From Planctomycetaceae bacterium (GTDB lineage: Bacteria; Planctomycetota; Planctomycetia; Planctomycetales; Planctomycetaceae), in NCBI GenBank assembly GCA_947476295.1, contig CANJQC010000014.1, forward strand, positions 1 through 60,601: a DNA stretch of 60,601 nt. The letters are read 5' to 3'. This document shows, one piece after another, positions 1 to 7,174 of the stretch. Position numbers and translations under genes: made by a program. Positions within the stretch are counted from its first letter, which is position 1, and each line of letters starts with the position of its first letter. The notes under the pieces were generated by a model. The model was not told the DNA's origin. It made no database searches and saw only the letters and a program-made list of their open reading frames with translations.

Positions 1-56
1 CAGTCTTCAGGTGGCAGTCTTCAGGTGGCAGTCTTCAGGTGGCAGTCTTCAGGTGG
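1..56. repeat. 14-bp tandem repeat, four copies
   Basis: Four head-to-tail copies of the unit CAGTCTTCAGGTGG fill the left edge and may continue outside the window. There are no spacers, so it is not a CRISPR array. The unit resembles the CAGTTTTCAGTTGG-type repeat found inside the 5' end of the neighbouring cas4-cas1 gene at about 2003-2037 and the ACTGAAAACTGATGACTGATAAC stretch at about 98-120. Confidence 0.85.
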
Positions 57-124
57 CGGTCAGGAGCTTTGCCGCACTCATTGCGATTCCGCTGACGACT
101 GAAAACTGATGACTGATAACTTGG

Positions 125-2155
125 CTATCTTGTACAAAATGGGACGTATTCCGGTAGTTCGCCAGTGACTGCACGGGCCAGCAGGCGAGCCTGAACTTCC
201 AGGATTCGACGATAGCTGACTCGATAACCGAACGTTGGATGCGTCACTTCCTGTTCCAGTCGTCGTTCGAAAGCAGCGATGATTGATTTTCGACCGGCCT
301 CAGTCAACGTGACTGCACCAGCTCGCTCCAGAAAACTGGAACGATCCACTTCGCCATTGTTGAACGCCATCAACGCAACCGAGTCTCCGATCAGCGGGCG
401 GTACTCTTCGGCTACATCCAACGCCAGACTCGGACGCCCATACCGAGGTCGATGAAAGAAGCCGAGCATCGGATCGAAGCCCACTCCCTGAAGTACGACC
501 GTCAGTTCCTTCACAAGCAGCGAATAGACGAACGACAGCACGGCGTTCACCGGATCTTTGGGAGGTCGCCGGTTCCGATCATTGACATCAAAATCGTGCC
601 GACCATTGAGCACCGCGAAGAGTCCGGCGAAATACGTCTTTGCGGCCATGCCTTCCAGTCCCAGCAGTGTTTCTGCGGAGGTAGATCGTTCGGCCTTTTG
701 TCGCAACTCAGACAGCGAGTCGAGAATCTGGTTGCGACTCGCTCCCTGTTTCACTGAGGGATTCTCGCCACGGAGTGTTGAGCCACATTGTGCCCCGTCT
801 GTCTGTGGCGGGCTGTCGCAATCACCACTTCCGTCCGGTAAGTGCCTCCGCAGCAGCGTGCGTGAGTTACGGATTTTTCCGCTGATGAACCGGCGGGCGA
901 TCTGCAGAGATCGCTCGGGATCAGCGGCAATTTCAAACTGCCGGATGCGAAGTTCGACATTCTTGTGAACCAGTCCGGTCGTAATGCCGTGGAACCAGCC
1001 GCCGTACGTAAAGTGACAAACCGGGATGCCGCGCGTCGTGAGTTCTCGCAACGCCTGAGCACTGATCATGACGTTCCCGAACATACTGACTTGTGAGACA
1101 TCCATCAGACGCCGTTCGGCCAGCACTTCGTCTTTGTACTTGATCGTCAGTCGATCCCCGGATTTACCGAGCATGGCACCCTGTGTCTGCACATACAACG
1201 GCAGTGCGTCGTCGTTGGCGGGTAGAAGCTTACGAACGTGAGGTTCGTCAATGTGCCCCGTCTCTCCGAGGCGGGATTCTTCATGACTTTGAACATCACT
1301 TTCGCCTCGGAGAGTCGAGGCACATTGCAGCAGGTTGGTTTCATCCGGCAGACAAATGCCGACAAGCGAACACCGTGGACACTTGGGGCTGTCAACCAGC
1401 GGCGGTGGGATGACACCAGCAGCGGCCGTGCGGCGAAAGTCATCACGAAGCTGACGAGTCCGTTGAACCAGTTCTTCTGTGAATTCAATCGTCACGCGTT
1501 TCTTCGAGGCGATGAAGTACAAAACTCCGCGATCACATCGAAACCCGTTCGCCCGCAGAATTAAACCCTGAGCACACAATTGAACGCGTTCAGGTTCGTA
1601 CGCGCCCTCCGGAACCTGCGGAGCTTTGCCACGCTTGTAATCCACTGGCGTCGCGACCATACCCTCCAGTTCCACCAGGTCCAGTTTCGCCAGCAATCCT
1701 TCCGTCGGAGCCGACAGCATCAGGGATCGAGCATGGATGGAGACAGGATCGAGGGGCGAGGAGTCAGGATCGTGTGGAGTGTCATCGCCCTCCGATGCCT
1801 TGCTCATTCCTCGATCCTCTTTCCTCGCCGCTCTCTTCGGCGCCTGATCGACGCGGCGATGCCCGAACGTGCCTTCCATGGTTTCCAGGTTGCCAGCCCA
1901 TTCCCCTTCGACCCATTCCAGATATCCAAGTCGCGGGCAATAGGTGAACTCATTCAACATCCGAACAGGAATCATGTCCGGGAGGTCAGGGTCGCCTGCG
2001 GCGACAGTTTTCAGTTGGCAGTTTTCAGTTTTCAGTGAATCGCAGGGAGTGTTCGGATTGAGGTCTAAGGTTTTCAGACCATCGTATCCGAGAGCATCGG
2101 CGTTTTCATTGGTCTTTGAGACCTGGTCATTGGGACTTGCAACAGCATCGATCAT
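125..2155 (-). CDS. cas4-cas1: CRISPR-associated Cas4-Cas1 fusion protein (type I-G)
   Basis: Spacer-acquisition protein that joins a Cas4 RecB-like Fe-S exonuclease (PAM selection and trimming of prespacers) to the Cas1 integrase; such fusions are typical of type I-G (I-U) loci. Cas4 part: YCPR cysteine near residue 73, PVDYKRG nuclease motif near 171-177 and the CPRC-x5-C cluster near 259-268, so all four Fe-S cysteines are present. Cas1 part (from about 310): EGMAAKTYF (E501), FFHRPRYGRPSLALD (H568, D580) give an intact metal site. Odd points: about 60 residues precede the usual MIPVRMLNEF start (internal ATG at 1975), and part of that extension is encoded by a CAGTTTTCAG repeat; two extra peptides sharing QC(A/G)STLRGE, near residues 277-305 and 455-470, are encoded by palindromic repeats. 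Cas2 would be expected downstream (left), outside the window. The function call is firm; whether it is active is open. Confidence 0.95.
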   Translation of the reverse strand: MIDAVASPNDQVSKTNENADALGYDGLKTLDLNPNTPCDSLKTENCQLKTVAAGDPDLPDMIPVRMLNEFTYCPRLGYLEWVEGEWAGNLETMEGTFGHRRVDQAPKRAARKEDRGMSKASEGDDTPHDPDSSPLDPVSIHARSLMLSAPTEGLLAKLDLVELEGMVATPVDYKRGKAPQVPEGAYEPERVQLCAQGLILRANGFRCDRGVLYFIASKKRVTIEFTEELVQRTRQLRDDFRRTAAAGVIPPPLVDSPKCPRCSLVGICLPDETNLLQCASTLRGESDVQSHEESRLGETGHIDEPHVRKLLPANDDALPLYVQTQGAMLGKSGDRLTIKYKDEVLAERRLMDVSQVSMFGNVMISAQALRELTTRGIPVCHFTYGGWFHGITTGLVHKNVELRIRQFEIAADPERSLQIARRFISGKIRNSRTLLRRHLPDGSGDCDSPPQTDGAQCGSTLRGENPSVKQGASRNQILDSLSELRQKAERSTSAETLLGLEGMAAKTYFAGLFAVLNGRHDFDVNDRNRRPPKDPVNAVLSFVYSLLVKELTVVLQGVGFDPMLGFFHRPRYGRPSLALDVAEEYRPLIGDSVALMAFNNGEVDRSSFLERAGAVTLTEAGRKSIIAAFERRLEQEVTHPTFGYRVSYRRILEVQARLLARAVTGELPEYVPFCTR
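725..835. repeat. degenerate palindromic repeat inside cas1 coding region
   Basis: The stretch containing GGGATTCTCGCCACGGAGTG and CCACATTGTGCCCCGTC resembles the right arm and outer end of the better preserved palindrome at 1249-1327 and translates, in frame with Cas1, into a peptide (QCGSTLRGE) nearly identical to the one made by that repeat (QCASTLRGE). The inverted symmetry here is weak, so I regard it as a decayed copy. Confidence 0.55.
1249..1327. repeat. REP-like palindrome inserted in frame between Cas4 and Cas1 domains
   Basis: Two 25-bp arms (1249-1273 and 1303-1327) are inverted copies of each other with only two mismatches (CAATGTGCC.. / ..GGCACATTG), separated by 29 bp. The element lies in the linker of the Cas4-Cas1 gene and keeps the frame open. 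The outer motif ATTGTGCCCCG also occurs at 775-797 and 6213-6223, so this is a dispersed family. Confidence 0.8.
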
Positions 2156-2535
2156 TTCACTGGCCTTTTTCGTTAACAGCGAACGAACAGGCCTCCGTGC
2201 GGAAAAAGAGTGGTCTCACCAAACTTGCCGCACGAGCATAAACGCAAGGGGTGACAGACCATGTCCGGCGCAAGAAAGATTCAGAGCATCATGGACCGGA
2301 TTATGCCAGTTGCTCTTTGGCGATTTTTGAATCGTGTAGCAGAGTTTGCAAAAACTCTGGTGGCTTTCCGGAGATTGTCGCAGACCCGAATTCTCTCGAA
2401 TCCGGCTACAACAGAAACGAATTTGCACTACTTGAGGAATTCATGCTTCTTCAGCAAAGAGATCAGTCCTCTCGGTGCAGGTGTCTGTTTTCGAAGCTCA
2501 ATTCGGACGGGAGGATGCCCCATTCGAACGAAGTA
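2156..2535. other. intergenic stretch without a convincing gene
   Basis: Two mutually overlapping plus-strand frames of about 90-100 codons (2251-2550 and 2261-2536) show no recognisable family and no good ribosome binding site. The only structure seen is a GTAG-headed palindrome at 2336-2359, annotated separately. Confidence 0.5.
2336..2359. repeat. GTAG-headed palindrome (REP-like)
   Basis: GTAG is followed by the inverted repeat CAGAGTTT-GCAA-AAACTCTG. A GTAG tetranucleotide in front of a short hairpin is the published hallmark of REP elements mobilised by RAYT transposases, and this copy lies about 300 bp from a RAYT gene. It has no T-run, so a terminator is less likely. Confidence 0.55.
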
Positions 2536-2660
2536 GCCGTCACTCTCTGAGTGACGTTTTGCGATTCTTGCTGGTACTGACCTCAAAACAAATAACGTCG
2601 TCCGATAAGCGACGCCGCGCCGCGGGAATCGCAGTTCATCACTCGGAGAGTGATGGCTAC
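2533..2660. repeat. BIME-like pair of inverted REP elements, left of RAYT
   Basis: REP copies at 2533-2556 (GTAGCCGTCACTC..GAGTGACG) and 2631-2660 (inverted; ending GAGTGATGGCTAC) face each other. The same pair flanks the other side of the transposase at 3344-3470, with the conserved word GCAGTTCATCACTCGGAGAG. This is the classic arrangement of a REP doublet around its cognate RAYT. Confidence 0.85.
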
Positions 2661-2667
2661 TTTATCC

Positions 2668-3330
2668 CTACCTTGTTCCCGTGCCGTCAGAATACATGAC
2701 ATACTCACCCGGCTTGAGCCGTGCTTTTCGAGGATTGTCAGAGATGTAGCGGCGAAAATGTTCGAATTGGGTTTCGGATCGAACAAGGTGATCGAACCCA
2801 TCCTGCTGCCAGAATCGTCCGGATTCAGCCATTCGTTGATTGATTTTTCGCCCAGTGAATCGTTTCCATGCCTCACACTGCAGCAGCATCGAATCATCAT
2901 CGGGAAACACAACCAGCAGATGCGCATGATTCGGCATCACCACGAAATCAGTCAGCCAGTATCGATCGCCGTCAAACTTCAGCAAACTGTCAGCGACGAT
3001 TTTGGAATTCTCTGGATTCCTCAGCACACACGATCCGTGACACGAATCAAGTTCATCGTGCCACCGCGTTGAAAACGTGGAATAGAATTCCAATTGATGC
3101 TGATGATCGAGTGCCTGCAGATCATCACGCCACGTCGGTTTATTGGGATTGATTCCGTTCTGTCTGAGCCACAATCCCCGTTCCTGGTGCCAGCCATCGA
3201 TAACTTCGCGAGGCATCGAGTCATGCAACCGGAACGTAATGAAACAGACGACACCCGCCTGCGACCAGTGCGGCAGTTTTCGGTATAGAATCGCTGCTGT
3301 CGTATTCGGGTCAAAGAAATGCAATTCCAT
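2668..3330 (-). CDS. REP-associated tyrosine transposase (RAYT, Y1 family)
   Basis: Single-strand DNA transposase related to IS200/IS605 TnpA that is thought to spread REP palindromes. The translated protein has the HUH-type motif NHAHLLVV near residue 130 and the C-terminal FRRYISDNPRKA segment that carries the catalytic tyrosine. I place the start at the ATG giving MELHFFDPNT (3330), because the upstream in-frame ATG at 3354 lies inside the flanking REP. It is bracketed on both sides by GTAG-headed REP doublets. It sits between csb2 plus its downstream gene and cas4-cas1, and so has split the CRISPR operon or at least separated the genes. Length (220 aa) is normal and no frameshift is seen, so the enzyme may be active. 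Confidence 0.9.
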   Translation of the reverse strand: MELHFFDPNTTAAILYRKLPHWSQAGVVCFITFRLHDSMPREVIDGWHQERGLWLRQNGINPNKPTWRDDLQALDHQHQLEFYSTFSTRWHDELDSCHGSCVLRNPENSKIVADSLLKFDGDRYWLTDFVVMPNHAHLLVVFPDDDSMLLQCEAWKRFTGRKINQRMAESGRFWQQDGFDHLVRSETQFEHFRRYISDNPRKARLKPGEYVMYSDGTGTR

Positions 3331-3343
3331 GGCGGTATTCAAA

Positions 3344-3470
3344 GTAGCCGTCACTCTCCGAGTGACGAAATGCGATTTGTTCTTTCAGTGAATTATTAAG
3401 TTTCGAGTGGATAAGTCAACAACGCTGCGTGGCAGGAATCGCAGTTCATCACTCGGAGAGTGATGGCTAC
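3344..3470. repeat. BIME-like pair of inverted REP elements, right of RAYT
   Basis: REP copies at 3344-3367 (GTAGCCGTCACTCTCCGAGTGACG) and 3441-3470 (inverted). The pair is nearly the same length and composition as the doublet at 2533-2660. Its right end abuts the stop codon of the small gene at 3472. Confidence 0.85.
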
Positions 3471-3471
3471 C

Positions 3472-3810
3472 TTACACAAACCGCCGCCACTTCAAATACG
3501 CCGCCAGTGTCAGATGCCCGTCCGGAAAAGGCTCAGCGAGTTCCATAGACCTCGCATCCATCCGATGCTGTTCGCCGTTGCGTTCCACGATCAGATCCAA
3601 TCCGAATTCATCGTTTTTCGGCCACTCCATGCCAGTCACCTGAAGGGTTTCGCCCATGACTTTTGCCTTGAACGGAAATGCCAGTTCGTCCCCGAGAGCC
3701 GTCATGAACCCGGTGTGCTGCTCGTAGTCACCATACGCATCCGTCAATGCCTCGTCTCGCGCGGCATTGATGTCATCGGGATTGAGCTGATTTGTCCACG
3801 AAGTGGACAT
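3472..3810 (-). CDS. small acidic protein, possibly CcbP-like calcium-binding
   Basis: A 112-aa acidic protein directly downstream of csb2. From memory it resembles the Calci_bind_CcbP family (PF11535, typified by Anabaena CcbP), with features such as DAYGDYEQHTGF, LAFPFKAKVMGE and a C-terminal LAAYLKWRRFV; the match is not verified. The ATG at 3810 gives MSTSWTNQ; an alternative in-frame ATG at 3837 would add nine residues. The gene starts 32 bp after the csb2 stop and probably shares its transcript. It is not a standard cas gene; it may be a passenger or a locus-specific accessory. Codons upstream of 3843 in the same frame are only the shadow of csb2. Confidence 0.6.
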   Translation of the reverse strand: MSTSWTNQLNPDDINAARDEALTDAYGDYEQHTGFMTALGDELAFPFKAKVMGETLQVTGMEWPKNDEFGLDLIVERNGEQHRMDARSMELAEPFPDGHLTLAAYLKWRRFV

Positions 3811-3842
3811 TGAATTCTTCGAAGACCGTTTCCGCATAGCTG

Positions 3843-5384
3843 CTATTCCGGATGAATCGCAAAAAGGCCAAATCCCCGAAAACGTCCGCCGCCAATGGCA
3901 ACGGGCCCCGGCACGATTGACGGAAATCGAACTTTGACATGGTAGCGCGGCAAGTTGTTGAGATTTTCCGGCGGCAGATATCCTGAAGCCAGTTCGACAC
4001 CCGAACGAAAACCGCCGCCCTGCCAATCCAGTTCCAATTGCTGTACGAGTTCGGTCGAATACCCCGCCTGGACAAATGCCTTTTGCAGTAAGGCGTCGAT
4101 TCGAGCATCCAGTTTCGCGAGATATCGCTTCTGAGTCTCGGCATCCTGACAGTTCTTGAGTTTTCGTCGAAGGTGAGCCGGATCGTCGTAACCGGGGAGA
4201 ATGACGGGCGTGACTGTGGACCACGTTCTCGATTTCCCGATGTACTGTTGCAGCACGTTGTCGGAGCCGGGGAGGATCGTCAACATCGCCGAAACGTCAT
4301 CGCCATCGACCAGTTCCGCGCCAGCCAGCGCTCGCCGCGCCCAAGTGATTTGTTGACCGCAATGAGGTGGTGCGGCAATGAGAACTCGGCGGATTGAGTC
4401 TACTCGAAATGGATTGATCGTCGGCAGCGGCAGGTACTGGAACCGATCAGGGCTGTTCTGGCCGCTTGAAGGCTGTGCACCGTCGAGAGTCTTACCGTGG
4501 ACGAACACGTTGATTCGCTCATCGGTCCACCCCTGATCACGCGCCGCAGCGGCAACGGCATGACGCAGCATTCCGGCGACGTCGCGCGTACCCCGCATTG
4601 GATTGAACGCCTTCATGCTGCTCGCGTCCGGTTTGAGAATGCTGAACGCGGCAAATTGTCGTGGCGACGGCTCGGTGGCACGTCTGTAGCCGACGACTTG
4701 AAACGCCGACAACGGCGGCACGGGTTTGAATCCGCCATCGACGAGGCGTCCCAGGAATTGTTCGTGCTTCGTCATGAGCGCGTCGAGAGTTCCTGCCTGT
4801 GGCACACGCAGGGCTGTGCCTGACTGATCTGCAGTGCATCGCCAGACTTCGCCGGGAAGCTGTGCCGCGTCTGCTTCCGAGAGCAACCCTGCATCTCCGG
4901 CGACCATGTCGATACCCCAGCCAAGATGAGTCACCGACCGCGCCGCCTTTTGCAGAACTTCAAAATGCTGACATGTGCCTTCGGGGAGAGGGAACAGAAA
5001 GCGAATGGCGTCGCCCCGAAGGCTCACGGGGCGAACATCTTTCTCGACCCGAAACTTTGCCATACTCGTCTCGGTATCACCGCGTGCCCATGCGGCAGTC
5101 ATGAGGTCACCAGAGTTATTCGGAACGTACATGCGATAGCCGAAACTCTCGGAGGCCACCCGCGGCGTAACCAGCGTCGGCTGAATTCTCTCCAGCCATT
5201 GAAGAGCCGGCTGGGCATTGTTGCGGAACTCGTCGTCTCGCCATCGTTGGGCCGCAGCGGACACAAGCGATTGAAACAATCGAAGCGGCGAAGGTGGCCA
5301 TTCGGGATCGCCATCGTCACCCCGGCCGTGGAATTGCGGCACGGGGTCCAGAAATCGAAGGGTGAAACAGAGGACTCTGTTCAT
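3843..5384 (-). CDS. csb2: type I-G CRISPR protein Csb2 (Cas5-Cas6 fusion, GSU0054 family)
   Basis: Subunit of the type I-G Cascade complex that combines the Cas5 backbone role with Cas6-type crRNA processing. Hallmarks in the 513-aa product: EWPPSPLRLFQSLVSAA near residue 30, the FQYLPLPTINPFR segment in the middle, and the C-terminal glycine-rich GPVAIGGGRFRGFGLF typical of Cas6-like RAMP folds. Length is normal for the family and there is no stop or frameshift. The ATG overlaps the stop codon of an upstream csb1 stub (ATGA), the usual coupling in this operon type. The proteins it would work with (Cas8, intact Cas7, Cas3) are not in the window, so its function here is doubtful. Confidence 0.92.
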   Translation of the reverse strand: MNRVLCFTLRFLDPVPQFHGRGDDGDPEWPPSPLRLFQSLVSAAAQRWRDDEFRNNAQPALQWLERIQPTLVTPRVASESFGYRMYVPNNSGDLMTAAWARGDTETSMAKFRVEKDVRPVSLRGDAIRFLFPLPEGTCQHFEVLQKAARSVTHLGWGIDMVAGDAGLLSEADAAQLPGEVWRCTADQSGTALRVPQAGTLDALMTKHEQFLGRLVDGGFKPVPPLSAFQVVGYRRATEPSPRQFAAFSILKPDASSMKAFNPMRGTRDVAGMLRHAVAAAARDQGWTDERINVFVHGKTLDGAQPSSGQNSPDRFQYLPLPTINPFRVDSIRRVLIAAPPHCGQQITWARRALAGAELVDGDDVSAMLTILPGSDNVLQQYIGKSRTWSTVTPVILPGYDDPAHLRRKLKNCQDAETQKRYLAKLDARIDALLQKAFVQAGYSTELVQQLELDWQGGGFRSGVELASGYLPPENLNNLPRYHVKVRFPSIVPGPVAIGGGRFRGFGLFAIHPE

Positions 5385-5528
5385 ACGATTGGCTCCGGAG
5401 CTGCTGTCGCGGCTTCAGCTTTCTTCGCTGCCTTCTTTCGCGTCTGCTTGGTATCTCCCTCGCCTTTACCCAGTCAGTTCTTCAAAATCGGAGGCAAACG
5501 GCATCGTGAATCGCTCAGCAAAGATTGA
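5381..5528 (-). pseudogene. csb1: 3' remnant of csb1 (cas7), frameshifted
   Basis: Reading the minus strand toward csb2 gives ..RFTMPFASDFEELTG, then a stop in a G-run (ACTGGGTAAAGG); shifting by one base continues as GKGEGDTKQTRKKAAKKAEA and ends in a TGA that overlaps the csb2 ATG. This lysine/alanine-rich tail and the 4-bp overlap fit the end of csb1, which precedes csb2 in type I-G operons. An in-frame stop at about 5529-5531 and no recognisable sequence further upstream show that the rest of the gene is missing. Identification rests on position and tail composition, not on a conserved motif. Confidence 0.5.
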
Positions 5529-5625
5529 CTACTGGCTTTGGATGGAGCTTGTGTAGTGTTACCAGATTCAGGGGAATAACAACCGGACTACGGCGGTTGA
5601 CCAGACGTCCCGCGTTGCTGGCAGG

Positions 5626-5647
5626 TTGTATCACCATCCTGATACAA
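5626..5647. promoter_or_regulatory. perfect inverted repeat, possible operator
   Basis: TTGTATCA-CCATCC-TGATACAA is a perfect 8-bp inverted repeat with a 6-bp spacer. It lies about 185 bp upstream of an XRE-type regulator gene, in a stretch (5529-5830) with no other gene. It looks like a binding site for a dimeric regulator, perhaps that protein itself; this is inference. Confidence 0.4.
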
Positions 5648-5830
5648 AGCAGTTGCCTGAAATCGACTATACTTCAACGCCTTGCACTCTACCTGCGCGC
5701 TATGACAGATCGTGGCAGTGTGTGCGAAAAACTCCTTTGTGGACCGCCGATTCTGAATCGGCGTCCAGTCGTCATTCAGCAGGGGACAACTTGCATCAAA
5801 CGGACCGTCGTTTCACTGGCAATTCGCGTT

Positions 5831-6193
5831 ATGATTGATCGAAAACCATATCGCGTCGTTCGTGAATTGACAGCTCCCGAACGAGAAATTCTTCAGGCGG
5901 CTCGAGCGGATGCGGAGGCCGAGCAGGAGAGCATTCTTGAGCAGGCTCGAGAAGCGATAAACGCGTGGCAGGAAACGCGGCAGGTCGTGGATCTACTCAT
6001 CGCAGAATTGAAGGCCGAACGAGAACGGCAGGCTTTGTCGCTGGCTGACGTGGAAGAACGGACAGGGATTCGTCGGTCTGTGTTGAGTCGTCTGGAGAAT
6101 GATGCGACATCAAATCCCACGATGCTGACACTGCAGCGATACGCGGTTGCATTGGGCTTGAGTCTGCGGGTGGCGTTGACGAAAAGTCAGTGA
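5831..6193 (+). CDS. XRE-family helix-turn-helix regulator
   Basis: A 120-aa protein with a charged, probably coiled-coil N-terminal half (about residues 15-55, rich in A, E, R) and a C-terminal HTH_XRE domain (LSLADVEERTGIRRSVLSRLE followed by NPTMLTLQRYAVALGL). The same frame is open back to 5525, but the ATG at 5831 gives the conserved-looking MIDRKPYRV start. No toxin partner is adjacent. It could be a stand-alone repressor or the antitoxin of a lost pair. Confidence 0.75.
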   Translation: MIDRKPYRVVRELTAPEREILQAARADAEAEQESILEQAREAINAWQETRQVVDLLIAELKAERERQALSLADVEERTGIRRSVLSRLENDATSNPTMLTLQRYAVALGLSLRVALTKSQ

Positions 6194-6272
6194 ATCGGAT
6201 TGACTGGAATCCATTGTGCCCCGATGCTCGAAGGCGGGGCGAATTGGTTCTATGTTCTCGGAGGTCAGAAAT

Positions 6273-6360
6273 GAATCCGGCGAGCCGAGTGGCATGAGCC
6301 CTCCGATACCTCGTTTTTGTACCGGCAAGCTGACGCATGCCGCTCGCCAATTCTTTCACT
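6273..6360. repeat. dispersed palindromic repeat, copy 1
   Basis: The block from GAATCCGGCGAGCCGAGTGG to GACGCATGCCGCTCGCCAATTC recurs, inverted, at 36371-36461, including the core CTCGTTTTTGTACCGGCAAGC. Both contain the word GGCGAGC/GCTCGCC, also seen at about 7135-7163 and 18596-18622. Its right edge touches the stop codon of the next gene. Confidence 0.75.
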
Positions 6361-6580
6361 CATGACCGCGTGGGGTATGACCGACGCGCTGGAACGGCAC
6401 TGCCGGAGAACTCAACTGAACATCATTCAGGAGTTGCACGTGCTGCCGCGTGACTGATTCATCAATCGAAATCGAAAGTTCGGCAGATCCGGATGGTATT
6501 TCTGCGGGAGTTCGCAAATAAAGATGCGTGGGCGTTGCCTGAGCAATCTCAAATTGCTCACCGTCAACGGTCAGAGTCAT
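6356..6580 (-). CDS. small conserved-looking protein of unknown function
   Basis: A 74-aa (or 89-aa) beta-rich protein beginning MTLTVDGEQFEIAQATPTHL. Alternating hydrophobic residues suggest a compact beta barrel. The ATG at 6580 is preferred; an upstream ATG at 6625 shares bases with the start of the divergent kinase-like gene (CATG at 6623-6626). Divergent position suggests shared regulation with that gene. I do not recognise a named family. Confidence 0.55.
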   Translation of the reverse strand: MTLTVDGEQFEIAQATPTHLYLRTPAEIPSGSAELSISIDESVTRQHVQLLNDVQLSSPAVPFQRVGHTPRGHE

Positions 6581-6623
6581 TTCTACTCTGGCAGAATGGG
6601 ATCCGTTTTGCGATGCTGCGATC

Positions 6624-7121
6624 ATGGAAGTCTGGCGTGAAGAAATCTGGGAACGAGCGAATCTGTTTGCCGCGGAGAATGGCCGGACTTTGATCGGCCA
6701 GCTCGGCTACGGCTACGATGGTAGCGTGTTTGCCACAGAACGACAATCTGCCTTCAAGGTATTGCGATTTCAACGGCTGTACGAACGCGAACGTGATGTT
6801 TATCTCCGACTTCGGTCTCAATCGATTGTGGAAGTTGCCGGTTTCGCCGTTCCGCAATTGATTCACCATGACGATCGCTTATGGGTCGTCGAAATGGGTA
6901 TCGTCGCACCGCCGTTTGTGCTGGACTTTGCCGGTGCCTACCTTGACCGGCGACCCGATTATCCGGATGACGTGATGGAAGAATGGCAGGCTGAAAAACT
7001 GGAGCAGTTTGGTGAGGAAAGATGGCAGATCGTTCAGAATATCATGGCTCATTTCGCCAGGATGGGGATCTATCTGGCAGACGTGAAGCCGGGAAATATC
7101 ACGTTTGCAGAAGAAAAATGA
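6624..7121 (+). CDS. minimal protein-kinase-like protein
   Basis: A 165-aa protein with kinase-like landmarks: a lysine in SAFKVLRF (beta-3-like), a charged helix YERERDVYLRL, and at the very end GIYLADVKPGNITF, which resembles the catalytic loop (D-x-K-P-x-N). The protein stops about five residues after the loop, so the DFG metal motif and the C-lobe are absent. This is either a naturally minimal kinase-fold family or a truncated one; no frameshift is evident downstream. Substrate unknown. It is divergent from the small gene at 6356. Confidence 0.65.
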   Translation: MEVWREEIWERANLFAAENGRTLIGQLGYGYDGSVFATERQSAFKVLRFQRLYERERDVYLRLRSQSIVEVAGFAVPQLIHHDDRLWVVEMGIVAPPFVLDFAGAYLDRRPDYPDDVMEEWQAEKLEQFGEERWQIVQNIMAHFARMGIYLADVKPGNITFAEEK

Positions 7122-7134
7122 AGAGTACACGGAG

Positions 7135-7163
7135 GGCTGACGCCCAGCCGCTCGCCGGGAGGG
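7135..7163. repeat. REP-like palindrome between convergent genes
   Basis: GGGCTGACGCCCAGCC followed by GCTCGCC belongs to the same family as the sequence at 18596-18622 (GTGGGCTTACACCCACC GCTCGCC). It lies between two convergent genes, where it could also act as a weak bidirectional terminator. Confidence 0.6.
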
Positions 7164-7174
7164 GGCACATGGCA

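Noticed and set aside
1-56. Possible end of a CRISPR array next to cas1
   Set aside because: The 14-bp units are directly adjacent with no spacers, so it is a simple tandem repeat.
2251-2550. Two overlapping plus-strand frames between cas4-cas1 and the RAYT
   Set aside because: No family pattern, no ribosome binding site, and they overlap a repeat palindrome.
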